Below, piece by piece: positions 25,683 to 34,307 of a stretch of 64,000 nucleotides of DNA. A program made the translations under genes and the position numbers. The stretch lies in assembly GCF_026341815.1 (NCBI RefSeq), contig NZ_JAPENX010000002.1:558001-622000 (forward strand), written 5' to 3'. The notes beneath the pieces were generated by a model that ran no database searches, had not been told where the DNA came from, and saw nothing but the letters and a program-made list of their open reading frames with translations. Every line of letters starts with the position of its first letter. Position 1 is the first letter of the stretch. The DNA is from Streptomyces sp. NBC_00572. GTDB taxonomy: Bacteria > Actinomycetota > Actinomycetes > Streptomycetales > Streptomycetaceae.

Positions 25683-26105
25683 TCAGCTCGCCAGGGTGGT
25701 CAGCGGCCGCTGCTGCGCCTGATGTCGCGAGTACGGCTGCGACCGCGCCTCGACCACGGGGACCGGAGCGGCCGCGGGGCCGGAGGCGGGTACGGAGCCT
25801 GGGCCCGTCACGGGGCTGGTCGCCGGAGCCGTCAGCACCGGGTCGATCCTCAGCTCCCGGACTTCCAGCGGTTCCATCAGCGCCCGCAGCGCGGGCTCCG
25901 ACAGCCGGATCCAGGGCTGATCCGCTCCCAGGACGGCACTCAGCCGCGCCGGGTCGGTGAACGCGACGGCGGTCCTGCCGCCGACCGGCGTGCGGAAGAA
26001 GCGGGTCACGCAACCACGGGTGCCCGGCCGGACGGGCACGCAGAGCCGTCCGGCCGGGAACCGTTCCCCAGGCTCCGGGTCGTCTCCGTACAGGGCGTCT
26101 GCCAT
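25683..26105 (-). CDS. SseB-like small protein, linked to the decarboxylase
   Basis: A 140-residue protein with GGAGGAACCC before its ATG. Residues ~15-95 resemble the SseB N-terminal region found in Streptomyces proteins of the SAV_915 type (FPAGRLCVPVRPGT, AVAFTDPARLSAVLGADQPW, LSEPALRALMEPLEV). The C-terminus is Pro/Ala-rich. It ends 14 bp before the decarboxylase start, so the two are probably one operon. Function unknown. Confidence 0.7.
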   Translation of the reverse strand: MADALYGDDPEPGERFPAGRLCVPVRPGTRGCVTRFFRTPVGGRTAVAFTDPARLSAVLGADQPWIRLSEPALRALMEPLEVRELRIDPVLTAPATSPVTGPGSVPASGPAAAPVPVVEARSQPYSRHQAQQRPLTTLAS

Positions 26106-26307
26106 GGGTTCCTCCGAGGGACGAAGCACGGTCCCCGGCACGGTCGCGCCGGGGGTGTCTTCGACGCTAGGCCCGGCGATCACCACTCCCCGGTCCCCCT
26201 GACGCGCCCCTGACGCGCACGGGCCGAATGCATACATCCCGCTGACACGCAGCGGCCCGCCGCCCCGTGTCAGCAGGGGCGGCGGGCCCGCGCGGTACCC
26301 GAGGGTC

Positions 26308-27258
26308 TCACTCCACGACGAGGACGATCTTGCCCGTGGTGCGGTCGGTCTCGCCGAGGGAGTGCGCCTTGGCGGCCTCGGCCAGCGGGAAGACCGCCTC
26401 GACGTGGGCGCGCAGGGCGCCGGACTCCACCAGGGCGGCGACGGCGTTCATACCGGCGTGGTCGGCCTCGACGAGGAGGGTCTCCACCCGGACGCCCCGC
26501 GCGGCGGCCTTCGCCGGCTCGTCCGGGTCGGTGCCCGGGAGCAGCGAGACGAGGGTGCCGCCGGGGCGGAGCACGTCCAGGGACCGGGTGCGGGTGTCGC
26601 CGGACATCGGGTCCAGAACCATGTCGACGTCCTCGACCACCTCGGCGAAGTCGACCGAGCGGTAGTCGACGACCTCGTCCGCGCCGAGTGACCGCACGAA
26701 GTCGTGCTTGGGCGCGCTCGCGGTACCGATGACGTACGCGCCACGGGCCTTGGCGATCTGGACGGCGAGGTGGCCGACGCCGCCGGCCGCCGCGTGGATG
26801 AGGACCCGCTGACCGGGGCCGACCTCGGCGGTGTCGACGATGGCCTGGTAGGCGGTGAGGGCGGCGAGCGGCAGGGCGCCGGCCTGGACGTGGTCGATGC
26901 CGGCGGGCTTGTGCGCGAAGGCGCGGGCGGGGCCGGTCACGTACTCGGCGTGGGAGCCGACGCCGAACGGGTAGGGCAGCATCCCGAAGACCTCGTCGCC
27001 CGGCTTGAACACGGTCACGCCGTAGCCGACGGCCTCGACGACGCCGGAGACGTCCCAGCCGAGGACGAGCGGCAGACGGTTGAGGAACATGCCGGCCGAG
27101 CGATGCTTCCAGTCGGTGGGGTTGACGCCGGCGGCGCGTACGGAGATGAGGATCTGGCTCGGGCCCGGCTCGGGTCGCGGCAGCACGACCTCCTGGAGCA
27201 CCTCCGGGGTGCCGTGGGTGTCCTGGCTGATGGCGCGCATGGTGGGGTGGTTCGTCAT
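26308..27258 (-). CDS. Zinc-independent NADP-dependent quinone oxidoreductase (MDR)
   Basis: This 316-residue medium-chain reductase has GWDVSGVVEAVGYGV, LPLAALTAYQAIVD and the dinucleotide motif AAAGGVGHLAVQIAKARGA. It lacks the zinc-binding cysteines, placing it with quinone oxidoreductases (QOR). Its ATG has CTGGAG upstream. It is divergent from the AraC/GlxA regulator, which probably controls it through the palindrome at 27293-27308. Confidence 0.88.
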   Translation of the reverse strand: MTNHPTMRAISQDTHGTPEVLQEVVLPRPEPGPSQILISVRAAGVNPTDWKHRSAGMFLNRLPLVLGWDVSGVVEAVGYGVTVFKPGDEVFGMLPYPFGVGSHAEYVTGPARAFAHKPAGIDHVQAGALPLAALTAYQAIVDTAEVGPGQRVLIHAAAGGVGHLAVQIAKARGAYVIGTASAPKHDFVRSLGADEVVDYRSVDFAEVVEDVDMVLDPMSGDTRTRSLDVLRPGGTLVSLLPGTDPDEPAKAAARGVRVETLLVEADHAGMNAVAALVESGALRAHVEAVFPLAEAAKAHSLGETDRTTGKIVLVVE

Positions 27259-27292
27259 GACTCCAGCGTGGCCGTCCGCCCAGGCGCGTACC

Positions 27293-27308
27293 ATGGCATG
27301 ATTGCCAT
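27293..27308. promoter_or_regulatory. Palindrome between the quinone oxidoreductase and AraC/GlxA genes
   Basis: ATGGCA (27293-27298), TGAT, TGCCAT (27303-27308) is a perfect 6-bp inverted repeat centred between the divergent starts. A related sequence, CATGGCAGCCATTGG, occurs at about 28438-28452 ahead of the DJ-1 gene. Both are candidate sites for the encoded AraC-type protein. Confidence 0.5.
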
Positions 27309-27345
27309 CTTTCGACGAGATCGTGCCAGAGGAGAGGGGCCAGCC

Positions 27346-28383
27346 ATGTCGGCCGAGCCGGTCATCCACGTCATGCCGGTCTCGCCGGTCCTGCCGGTCG
27401 CGCAGGCCGCGGAAAGGCGTCATCGGGTCGTCGTCCTCGCCCTCGACGGGGTGTACCCCTTCGAGCTGGGGATCCCGAGCCGGGTGTTCGGGGCGGCCGA
27501 CGGGCACTACGAGGTCGTCACGTGTTCGGTGGACGGCGGGCCCGTCCGTACCAACTCCGACTTCTCGGTGACCGTCGAGCACGGGCCCGAGGTGCTGCGC
27601 ACGGCCGACACCGTCCTGCTGCCGCCCTTCGACACCTCCCTCCTGAGCCGCGATCTGTCTCCGGGGGTCGCCGAGGCCCTCGCGTGCGTACGGGAAGGGG
27701 CCCGGCTCGTGTCCATCTGCACCGGAGCCTTCGTCCTCGCCGCGGCCGGGCTGCTGGACGGGCGTCCCGCCACGACCCACTGGACGCTCGCGGGCGAATT
27801 CCGTTCGTGGTTCCCGCAGGTGGCGCTCGATCCGGACGTGCTCTTCGTCGACGACGGCGACGTGCTGACTTCGGCGGGCGCCGCCTCCGGGGTGGACGTC
27901 TGCCTGCATCTCGTACGAAAGGACCACGGCACCGCCGTCGCCAACCACGTGGCACGGGTGTGCGTCGTGCCGCCGTGGCGGGACGGCGGGCAGGCCCAGT
28001 ACATCGAGCAGCCCGTGCCCGAGACCACGGCCAGCGGGACCTCGGCGACCCGCCAGTGGGCGCTGGAGAACCTGCGGGACCCCCTGCCCCTGAGTGAGCT
28101 CGCCGATCACGCGCGGATGAGCCTGCGGACCTTCGCCCGCAGGTTCAACGAGGAGGTCGGGATGAGCCCGGGTCGGTGGCTGATCCAGCAGCGGGTGGCC
28201 CGCGCCCGGCATCTGCTCGAATCCACCGACCTGGCGGTGGACGACATCGCCGGGGAGGTCGGCTTCGCCACCGGGACGTCGCTGCGCCAGCACCTCCATG
28301 CCGCCATCGGGGTCACTCCGCTCGCCTATCGGCGCACATTCCGTGGCACGGTCCCGACGGCGGTCGAGGCGGCGACCGCCTGA
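27346..28383 (+). CDS. GlxA-type AraC-family transcriptional regulator
   Basis: The 345-residue protein starts after GAGGAGAGGGG. Residues ~25-190 form a DJ-1/PfpI-like sensor domain (VVVLALDGVYPFELGIPSRVF; nucleophile-elbow-like SICTGAFVLAAAGLLDGRPATTHW). Residues ~230-330 are the AraC double HTH (PLSELADHARMSLRTFARRF, LAVDDIAGEVGFATGTSLRQ). Divergent from a quinone oxidoreductase and followed by a DJ-1 protein on the same strand, which suggests a role in carbonyl or electrophile stress. Confidence 0.9.
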   Translation: MSAEPVIHVMPVSPVLPVAQAAERRHRVVVLALDGVYPFELGIPSRVFGAADGHYEVVTCSVDGGPVRTNSDFSVTVEHGPEVLRTADTVLLPPFDTSLLSRDLSPGVAEALACVREGARLVSICTGAFVLAAAGLLDGRPATTHWTLAGEFRSWFPQVALDPDVLFVDDGDVLTSAGAASGVDVCLHLVRKDHGTAVANHVARVCVVPPWRDGGQAQYIEQPVPETTASGTSATRQWALENLRDPLPLSELADHARMSLRTFARRFNEEVGMSPGRWLIQQRVARARHLLESTDLAVDDIAGEVGFATGTSLRQHLHAAIGVTPLAYRRTFRGTVPTAVEAATA

Positions 28384-28633
28384 GCTTCTTCGCAGGCCAG
28401 GGGGATGTTCGTATTCCCGTGGAGCCATCGGACTTCCCATGGCAGCCATTGGATTCCGCATTGGAAAGGTCTCCGGGACGGGGCTACGTTCGAGGACGTC
28501 GCCACACCGGCGGTCCCGGACCGGGACGCGGGGTGTGCGATCACCGCCCTGCTCCGCTTTTCCTCTGCTCTTCCATCGCCCTTCCACCGCTCTTCGGGCC
28601 GGACCCTGGCCCGTACCTCCTGGGAGTACCCCC

Positions 28634-29329
28634 ATGCCCAAGATCCTTTTCGTGATGACCGGCGCCGACTTCTGGACCCTGGCCGACGGTACGAAGCACC
28701 CGACCGGCTTCTGGGCCGAGGAGGCCGCCGCGCCGTACGAGGCCTTCACGGCCGCCGGGTACGAGGTCGTCGTCGCCACCCCCGGCGGTGTCGTGCCCAC
28801 GGTCGACAAGAGCAGCCTCGCCCCGGAGTTCAACGGCGGGCAGGAAGGTGCCGACAAGGTCGCCGCCACCCTCGACTCGATCACCGCGCTCCAGCACCCG
28901 CGCCGCCTCGACGACGTGAACCTGGCCGACTACGCGGCCGTCTTCTACCCGGGCGGCCACGGCCCCATGGAGGACCTCTCCGTCGACGCGACCTCCGGCG
29001 GGCTGCTGGTCGACGCCCTGAACTCCGGCAGGCCGCTGGCCGTCGTCTGCCACGGCCCGGCCGCGCTGCTCGCCGCCACGAAGGCCGACGGCACGAACGC
29101 CTTCGCCGGCTACGAGGTCGCCGCGTTCACCAACGACGAGGAGACCCAGTCCGGCTTCGCCGAAAGGGCGAAGTGGCTCCTGGAGTCCCGCCTCGTCGAG
29201 GCCGGCGTGGACGTCCAGGTCGGCGAGCCGTGGGTGCCGAACGTGGTCGTCGACCGCAACCTCATCACCGGCCAGAACCCCGCCTCCGCCGCCCCGCTCG
29301 CGGCCGAGGTCCTGAAGAAGCTGGGCTGA
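28634..29329 (+). CDS. DJ-1/PfpI superfamily protein (Hsp31-like)
   Basis: The 231-residue type 1 glutamine-amidotransferase-like protein has the nucleophile C139-H140 in VVCHGPAALLA, the supporting glutamate in FWAEEAAAPYEAF and the GGHGPMEDL turn. This is the pattern of Hsp31-like glyoxalase/deglycase or chaperone proteins. It follows the GlxA-type regulator by 250 bp on the same strand. Probable role: detoxifying reactive carbonyls. Confidence 0.87.
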   Translation: MPKILFVMTGADFWTLADGTKHPTGFWAEEAAAPYEAFTAAGYEVVVATPGGVVPTVDKSSLAPEFNGGQEGADKVAATLDSITALQHPRRLDDVNLADYAAVFYPGGHGPMEDLSVDATSGGLLVDALNSGRPLAVVCHGPAALLAATKADGTNAFAGYEVAAFTNDEETQSGFAERAKWLLESRLVEAGVDVQVGEPWVPNVVVDRNLITGQNPASAAPLAAEVLKKLG

Positions 29330-29479
29330 CAGCACCGTCCGGGCCGCCCTGTACCCCCTGAGGGTGCGGGGCGCCCGGCCGGACGCACATGCCCTCCCCC
29401 GCCCCCGAGCCGGCCGAGCCCGCCCCACCCCGCCGGTCCGCCCGCCTGCCCGCCATAGGGAAACGAGTAGGCTTCCCGC

Positions 29480-30448
29480 GTGAGGCATACGGATCCTGAT
29501 GGGCGGCCGGTGGCCGGCCCCCGCCCCGGTACAGCGCCCGGCGGCGGCGTGGGGGCGGCGGACCTGAATCTGCTGCGTACCTTCCTCGCGGTCTACCGCT
29601 CCGGCTCGTTCACCGCCGCCGCCGGGCTCCTGGGCCTTTCGCAGCCCACCGTGACCACCCAGATCCGGTCCCTGGAGCGGCAGACGGGCCGGGAGCTGTT
29701 CGAACGGCTGCCGCGCGGCGTCGCTCCGACCGCGGTCGCCCATGACCTCGCGGCTCGTGTCGCCGCTCCTCTCGACGCGCTCGCCGCCGCGACCGGTCAG
29801 GAGACCGCGCCCCACGAGCGGGCCGCCCCCGTGCATCTGGCGGGCCCCGCCGAACTGCTCTGCACCCGCGTCCTGCCGGCTCTCGCGCCGCTCGCGGCCG
29901 AAGGGGTACGGCTCCGGATCACGCCGGGCCTCACCGAACCGCTCCTCGACGAACTCCGGGCGGGGCGCCACGACTTGGTGATCGCAACCTACCGGCCCCG
30001 GGGGCGCGCCCTGACCGCCGTACCGCTGATGGACGAGGAGTTCACCCTCGTCGCCGCCCCTGTCTGGGCCGATCGCGTCGGGGCGCGGGCGGCGGACAAG
30101 GGTCCGGCGGCGCTGCACGCCGTCCCGCTGATCACCTACGCAGAGGACCTGCCGATAGCGCGCCGCTACTGGCGCCATGTCTTCGGCACCCGGCTCTCCT
30201 GCCCTGCCGCCGTCACCGTCCCCGATCTGCGCGGTGTCCTGGCGGCGGTCACCGCCGGGGCGGGTTTCACCGTGCTGCCCCGCTACCTCTGCGAGGCCGA
30301 ACTGGCCTCCGGCGCCCTGGTACCCCTCCATCACCCGGACGACCCGCCCATCAACACCGCCTACCTCGCACAGCGCCCCGGCCGACCCGCCAACCCCGAC
30401 GTCACCCGCGTCCGCGACCTGCTGATCGAGGCGGGACGGGCCTGGTGA
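29480..30448 (+). CDS. LysR-family transcriptional regulator
   Basis: Its 322 residues have a LysR HTH (~30-88: LNLLRTFLAVYRSGSFTAAA, LGLSQPTVTTQIRSLERQTG) and a two-lobed substrate domain. The start is a GTG without a ribosome site, and TAGGCT at 29468-29473 is spaced for transcription to begin at that GTG, so a leaderless mRNA is likely. No divergent partner is adjacent, and the target is unknown. Confidence 0.87.
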   Translation: MRHTDPDGRPVAGPRPGTAPGGGVGAADLNLLRTFLAVYRSGSFTAAAGLLGLSQPTVTTQIRSLERQTGRELFERLPRGVAPTAVAHDLAARVAAPLDALAAATGQETAPHERAAPVHLAGPAELLCTRVLPALAPLAAEGVRLRITPGLTEPLLDELRAGRHDLVIATYRPRGRALTAVPLMDEEFTLVAAPVWADRVGARAADKGPAALHAVPLITYAEDLPIARRYWRHVFGTRLSCPAAVTVPDLRGVLAAVTAGAGFTVLPRYLCEAELASGALVPLHHPDDPPINTAYLAQRPGRPANPDVTRVRDLLIEAGRAW

Positions 30449-30808
30449 CCGTACGTCAGGGCCGGGGTAGCCCTTCCCGCCGGGCCGGCGGTAGCGGTAA
30501 GGGTTCCCGCGCACGCATGGGCAAACATCGTCGACGACGACGGCGCGAACGAGGCCCAGCACGTACGTGACCTGCTCGGCGACACGGTGACGTCCTCCCA
30601 CGCGGCTGCGGCTGAACCAGGTCGGGGAAGCACGCCGACAGCCTTACGGGCCTCGGTCGCCACGGACCCGGGCACCAGCGCGTGGGCGCCGTCGGCGGGC
30701 CTCCGTGATGTCCGAAACGCGGTGCGCGGGCAGAATTGACGTGAGAGGGCCGCTCCGCCGGTGTGAGCAGCGCGCCCGCCCTTCGTCTGCGCCCGGAAAG
30801 GGGGCCCG
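30449..30808. other. 360-bp gap with no recognisable gene
   Basis: Several frames stay open because of the high GC, but none gives a recognisable protein or a good start. The segment near 30510-30600 has coding-like composition in one + frame (NIVDDDGANEAQHVRDLLG) that fades into Ala/Ser-rich sequence. It could be a decayed gene end or chance. Confidence 0.4.
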
Positions 30809-32911
30809 GTGTCCTCACCTCGGCCGGGGGGTCGACCGGGAGACGAACAGGATCCCGGGCCTCTGTGGTCGGAGCCCGGGACGCTGCTGCAACACGTGGC
30901 CGTGGCCGTGCTCGGCATCGACGAGGAGGGCCGGATCTGCTACTGGGGGCCGGGTGCGAAGCGGCTCTTCGGATACGAGGCCGCGGACGTCCTGGCGCGG
31001 CCCGCCGCCGTCCTCTTCCCCGCCGCTCCCCTCGACGGGGCCGGTGCGGCCGAGCGCCTCGCGGAGCGCGGCCGCACCTTGGGCTACTGGCGGGCGCGCG
31101 TGCCGACGCTGCACCGCGACGGCAGGGTCTTCGACTGCGGCTTCCGGGTCTTTCCGGTGACCGGCATCGAGGGCCACTCCGTCATCCTGGGACTGGCGAG
31201 CGAGAGCGCGGGGCTCGACCGGGTGAAGACCAACCTCGCCTTTCTCGACGCGCTGTTCGAGACGTGCCCGATCGGCCTGGTGATGCTCGACGAGAAGCTG
31301 CGCTACGTCCATCTCAACCAGGCCCTGGCGGACATGGACGGGACCCCGATCGAGGACCACATCGGGCGGACCATGGAAGAGTTCATGATCACGTCCGACG
31401 GGGGCGAGTACCAGCGCATGCTGCGGGCCGTCGCCGACGAGGGCCGGACCGTGGTGAGCACGCTGGTCGTCCTGCGTACGCCGGGCCGTCCCGACCGGGA
31501 CCAGGTGCGCTCCGTGAGTTTCTTCCCCCTCAGCCAGGCGGTCGGCACGCGACCCGGGGTGGGCGGCCTCCTCGTGGACGTCACCGACCGTGAGCAGGCC
31601 CTCGTGGAGGCGGCCGCCGGACGGCAGCGGCTGGCGCTGCTCGACCGGGCCGCGGCCCGCATCGGCACCACGCTGGACGTCGACGTCACCGCCCGTGAAC
31701 TGGTCGAGGCGGCCGTTCCCGAGTTCTGCGACGGCTCCGTGGTGGAGGTCGTGGAGTGGAAGGACGAACGCGAGATATTCGATCCGGAATCGGTGCTGCT
31801 CACCCGCCGCATCGCGGCCGGTACGAGCCTGCCGCCTCCTGCCCCGGAGCTGGTCGGCGGCCTGGAGAGCGTGACGTATCCGCCCGGTTCGAGCATCCAC
31901 GAGGCCCTGATCACCGGCCGTCCCGTCTGCGTCACCGTGAACGCCGATTTCATGACCCGGACGGTCGTCCACCAGGCCCGCGCCCAGCTTCTGATCGACA
32001 GCGGTCTGAAGTCCCTGCTCATCGCTCCGCTCATCGCGCGGGGCACGGTGCAGGGAATCACCATGTTCGGCCGCGCCGCCGGCCGCCCCGACTTCACCGA
32101 GCAGGACCTCAGCCTGGCGGGCGAGCTCGCCTCGCGGGCCGCCCTGTGCCTGGACAACGCGCGGCTCTACAGCCGGGTCCAGGACATCGCCCTCACCCTC
32201 CAGCGCGCGCTGCTGCCCACCGCCCTCGCGAGCAGCCCGGCCGTGCAGGTCGCCCACCGCTATCTGCCGGGCAGCCACGCCACGGAGGTCGGCGGCGACT
32301 GGTACGACGTGATCGAGCTGCCGGACGGCCGGGTGGCGCTCGTGGTCGGTGACGTGGTGGGCCATGGCGTGCCCGCGGCGGCGGCGATGGGTCGCCTGCG
32401 CATCACCGCCAAGGCGCTGGCCCGCCAGAACCTGGAACCCGACAGCCTCCTGGAGGAGCTCGACGTCTGTGCCCAGGACGCCGGCATCGCGTACGCGACC
32501 TGCCTGTACATCCGCTACGACCCGACGACAGGTCTGGCCCGCATCGCGAACGCGGGTCACCTGCCGCCGCTGCGCCGCCGGGCCGACGGCACGGTCGAAT
32601 CGTTCGACGAGGTGCTCGGGGTGCCGCTGGGCGTCGGCGGCGTGCCCTTCCGTACGACCGAGATCGAGCTCCATGACGGGGACACCCTCGCGCTGTACAC
32701 CGACGGCCTGGTCGAGGCGCGCGGCATCGACATCGGCGCGGGCATGGCCGCGCTCCGGTCGCAACTCGAAGGCTCGACCGGCACGTTGGAGGAGGCGGCG
32801 GACGGCATCCTGGCACGACTGCTGCCCGGCGCGCCCACCGACGACGCCGTGATCGTGCTGGCCCGGATCCGGCGTCAGGGCCCCGACCTCCGGCCGGCGG
32901 GCCGGGACTGA
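30809..32911 (+). CDS. PAS-PAS-GAF-PP2C (SpoIIE-type) serine phosphatase
   Basis: The 700-residue protein begins at GTG with GGAAAGGGGG upstream. Two PAS domains (~27-140 and ~145-265: LLQHVAVAVLGIDEEGRICYW; LFETCPIGLVMLDEKLRYVHL) lead to a GAF domain (~275-455). The PP2C/SpoIIE phosphatase follows (~475-690) with metal motifs EVGGDWYDV (~493), VGDVVGHGVPAAAAM, NAGHLPPL and ALYTDGLVEARG. Such proteins dephosphorylate anti-sigma-factor antagonists. No anti-sigma gene is adjacent. A hairpin terminator overlaps its stop codon. Confidence 0.92.
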   Translation: MSSPRPGGRPGDEQDPGPLWSEPGTLLQHVAVAVLGIDEEGRICYWGPGAKRLFGYEAADVLARPAAVLFPAAPLDGAGAAERLAERGRTLGYWRARVPTLHRDGRVFDCGFRVFPVTGIEGHSVILGLASESAGLDRVKTNLAFLDALFETCPIGLVMLDEKLRYVHLNQALADMDGTPIEDHIGRTMEEFMITSDGGEYQRMLRAVADEGRTVVSTLVVLRTPGRPDRDQVRSVSFFPLSQAVGTRPGVGGLLVDVTDREQALVEAAAGRQRLALLDRAAARIGTTLDVDVTARELVEAAVPEFCDGSVVEVVEWKDEREIFDPESVLLTRRIAAGTSLPPPAPELVGGLESVTYPPGSSIHEALITGRPVCVTVNADFMTRTVVHQARAQLLIDSGLKSLLIAPLIARGTVQGITMFGRAAGRPDFTEQDLSLAGELASRAALCLDNARLYSRVQDIALTLQRALLPTALASSPAVQVAHRYLPGSHATEVGGDWYDVIELPDGRVALVVGDVVGHGVPAAAAMGRLRITAKALARQNLEPDSLLEELDVCAQDAGIAYATCLYIRYDPTTGLARIANAGHLPPLRRRADGTVESFDEVLGVPLGVGGVPFRTTEIELHDGDTLALYTDGLVEARGIDIGAGMAALRSQLEGSTGTLEEAADGILARLLPGAPTDDAVIVLARIRRQGPDLRPAGRD

Positions 32912-32932
32912 CGCAGGAGACGTCAGTCCCGG
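32902..32932. terminator. Hairpin terminator overlapping the phosphatase stop codon
   Basis: CCGGGACTGACG and CGTCAGTCCCGG are perfect 12-bp arms with a 7-base loop. The TGA stop is inside the left arm. There is no U-run, as is usual in Streptomyces terminators. Confidence 0.75.
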
Positions 32933-33032
32933 GACACCGGTGCACGGGCCGCCACGTCACACGGCGAGGCGCGAACCCCACGACTCGCCCCACTCCCGGC
33001 TCGGCCCCCTCACTGCTCGGCCCACTCATGGC

Positions 33033-34097
33033 TCAGCCGCCGCTGGACGAGCGCACCCTCAGTCGCGGAAGGACGAACAGCCGGTGCCGGGGCGCGTCCG
33101 GGTGCTCGATTCTGCGCACCAGCAACTCCACCGCGGACGCGCCGACTTCATGCTTCGCCGGGGCGATGGCGCTCAGCGGGATGTCGGCGAGCCCCGCCAC
33201 CTCGTCGTCGTACGCCACGATCGCGACGTCGCCCGGGACCTGGACGGATCGCGCCCGCAGCCTCCTGAGGAGCGCCAGCGCGTGGTTGTCGGGATGGGCG
33301 ATGACGGCGTCGACGCGGCCGGCGGCCGCGGCGTCGAGCAGCTCCTCGACCGGGTCGTCGTACTCCGGACTCCCGGGGCCCGCGTCTCCGGTGTCCAGGA
33401 CGGACACCGGAAGAGGGGCTTCGAGCCCTGCCGCGCGTACGCCGGCCTCGAAACCCTCGGTGATCCACTGCGCGGTCGGGCTCGTGCCGCGTACGAGCAG
33501 CGCGAGGCGAGTGCGGCCCGCCTCCGCGAGATGGCGCACGGCCAGGCGCGCCCCGTGGACGTGGTCGGACACGACGTGGTCGATCCCGGCCATCTCGTCC
33601 GACTCGGGCCGGCGCTCCACGATCACGACGGGGACGGGCAGTTGCTCGTACCAGCCTCGCGGCCCGGTCGGAACCACGAGCAGCCCGTCGACGCCGTCGC
33701 CGATCATCCTTTCGACCTGCGCGCGCTCCTCGTCCGCGTCGTATCCCGAGATGTCCAGGACCAGCCGGACGTTGCGGGCGGCGGCGGCCTCGCGCGCGCC
33801 CTTGATCACCTCGGGGAAGTAGTAGTCGGCGGACGGCACGATCAGACCGATCACGCGCTCCCGGCCGCGAGTCGGTGAGGCGGGGTCCGCATCGGCGGAT
33901 GCGGTCTCCGCCCAGGTCTCGGGCAGCATGGCCCCGCCGTGCACCCTGGCGACCAGGCCGCGGTCGGCGAGGATCTCCACGTCGCGGCGGATCGTGACCG
34001 GGGAGACGCCCAGTTCGGCGGCGAAGTCGCTGACCCGCAGGGAACCCTCGTCGCGCAGCCTGCGCAGGATCGCCTGATGCCTGTGTTCCGCGTGCAC
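33033..34097 (-). CDS. DeoR-type HTH fused to LacI-type sugar-binding domain
   Basis: The 354-residue protein has a DeoR winged HTH (1-58: HRHQAILRRLRDEGSLRVSD, ELGVSPVTIRRDVEIL) and then a LacI/periplasmic-binding-like sensor (~80-354: VIGLIVPSADYYFPEVIKGA, GVDGLLVVPTG, VSDHVHGARLAVRHLAEAG). DeoR-LacI hybrids usually respond to sugars. It starts at a GTG with GAGGGGAG upstream. It is divergent from a PL8 polysaccharide lyase and probably represses it until a breakdown product of the polysaccharide is present. Confidence 0.88.
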   Translation of the reverse strand: MHAEHRHQAILRRLRDEGSLRVSDFAAELGVSPVTIRRDVEILADRGLVARVHGGAMLPETWAETASADADPASPTRGRERVIGLIVPSADYYFPEVIKGAREAAAARNVRLVLDISGYDADEERAQVERMIGDGVDGLLVVPTGPRGWYEQLPVPVVIVERRPESDEMAGIDHVVSDHVHGARLAVRHLAEAGRTRLALLVRGTSPTAQWITEGFEAGVRAAGLEAPLPVSVLDTGDAGPGSPEYDDPVEELLDAAAAGRVDAVIAHPDNHALALLRRLRARSVQVPGDVAIVAYDDEVAGLADIPLSAIAPAKHEVGASAVELLVRRIEHPDAPRHRLFVLPRLRVRSSSGG

Positions 34098-34170
34098 TTC
34101 CCCGCTCCCCTCGAACGACGGCCCAGTTCAGACGCAGTGTAGCCACCTCGCGATCGATTCTGTCTGTTTC

Positions 34171-34210
34171 TTGTCGAATGGACAATCATTGGCGGTTCCT
34201 GTCCAAACCG
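34171..34210. promoter_or_regulatory. Inverted repeats in the repressor/lyase intergenic region
   Basis: TTGTC-GAATG-GACAA (34171-34185) and CGGTT-N8-AACCG (34193-34210) are two short perfect inverted repeats in the 210-bp divergent region. Either may be the operator of the DeoR-LacI protein. Confidence 0.35.
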
Positions 34211-34307
34211 TTGCTCTCTTGGTTTTCTGCGTGTTAGAAACCCCACGCTTACGAGCCAGCGACAGCGCCGAGGCAACGACGCGCTCCTCCCGTAAAGGTC
34301 GTCTCCC

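Noticed and set aside
26308..28884. An 858-residue fusion of the quinone reductase
   Set aside because: Residues before the MTNHPTMRA start are a shadow of the AraC/GlxA gene; the normal length is 316.
29360..29479. Possible terminator or small gene before the LysR gene
   Set aside because: The GC-rich repeats do not form a convincing stem and no frame has a start with a ribosome site.
28541..30601. A 686-codon minus-strand frame
   Set aside because: It is opposite the DJ-1 and LysR genes and contains no recognisable domain.
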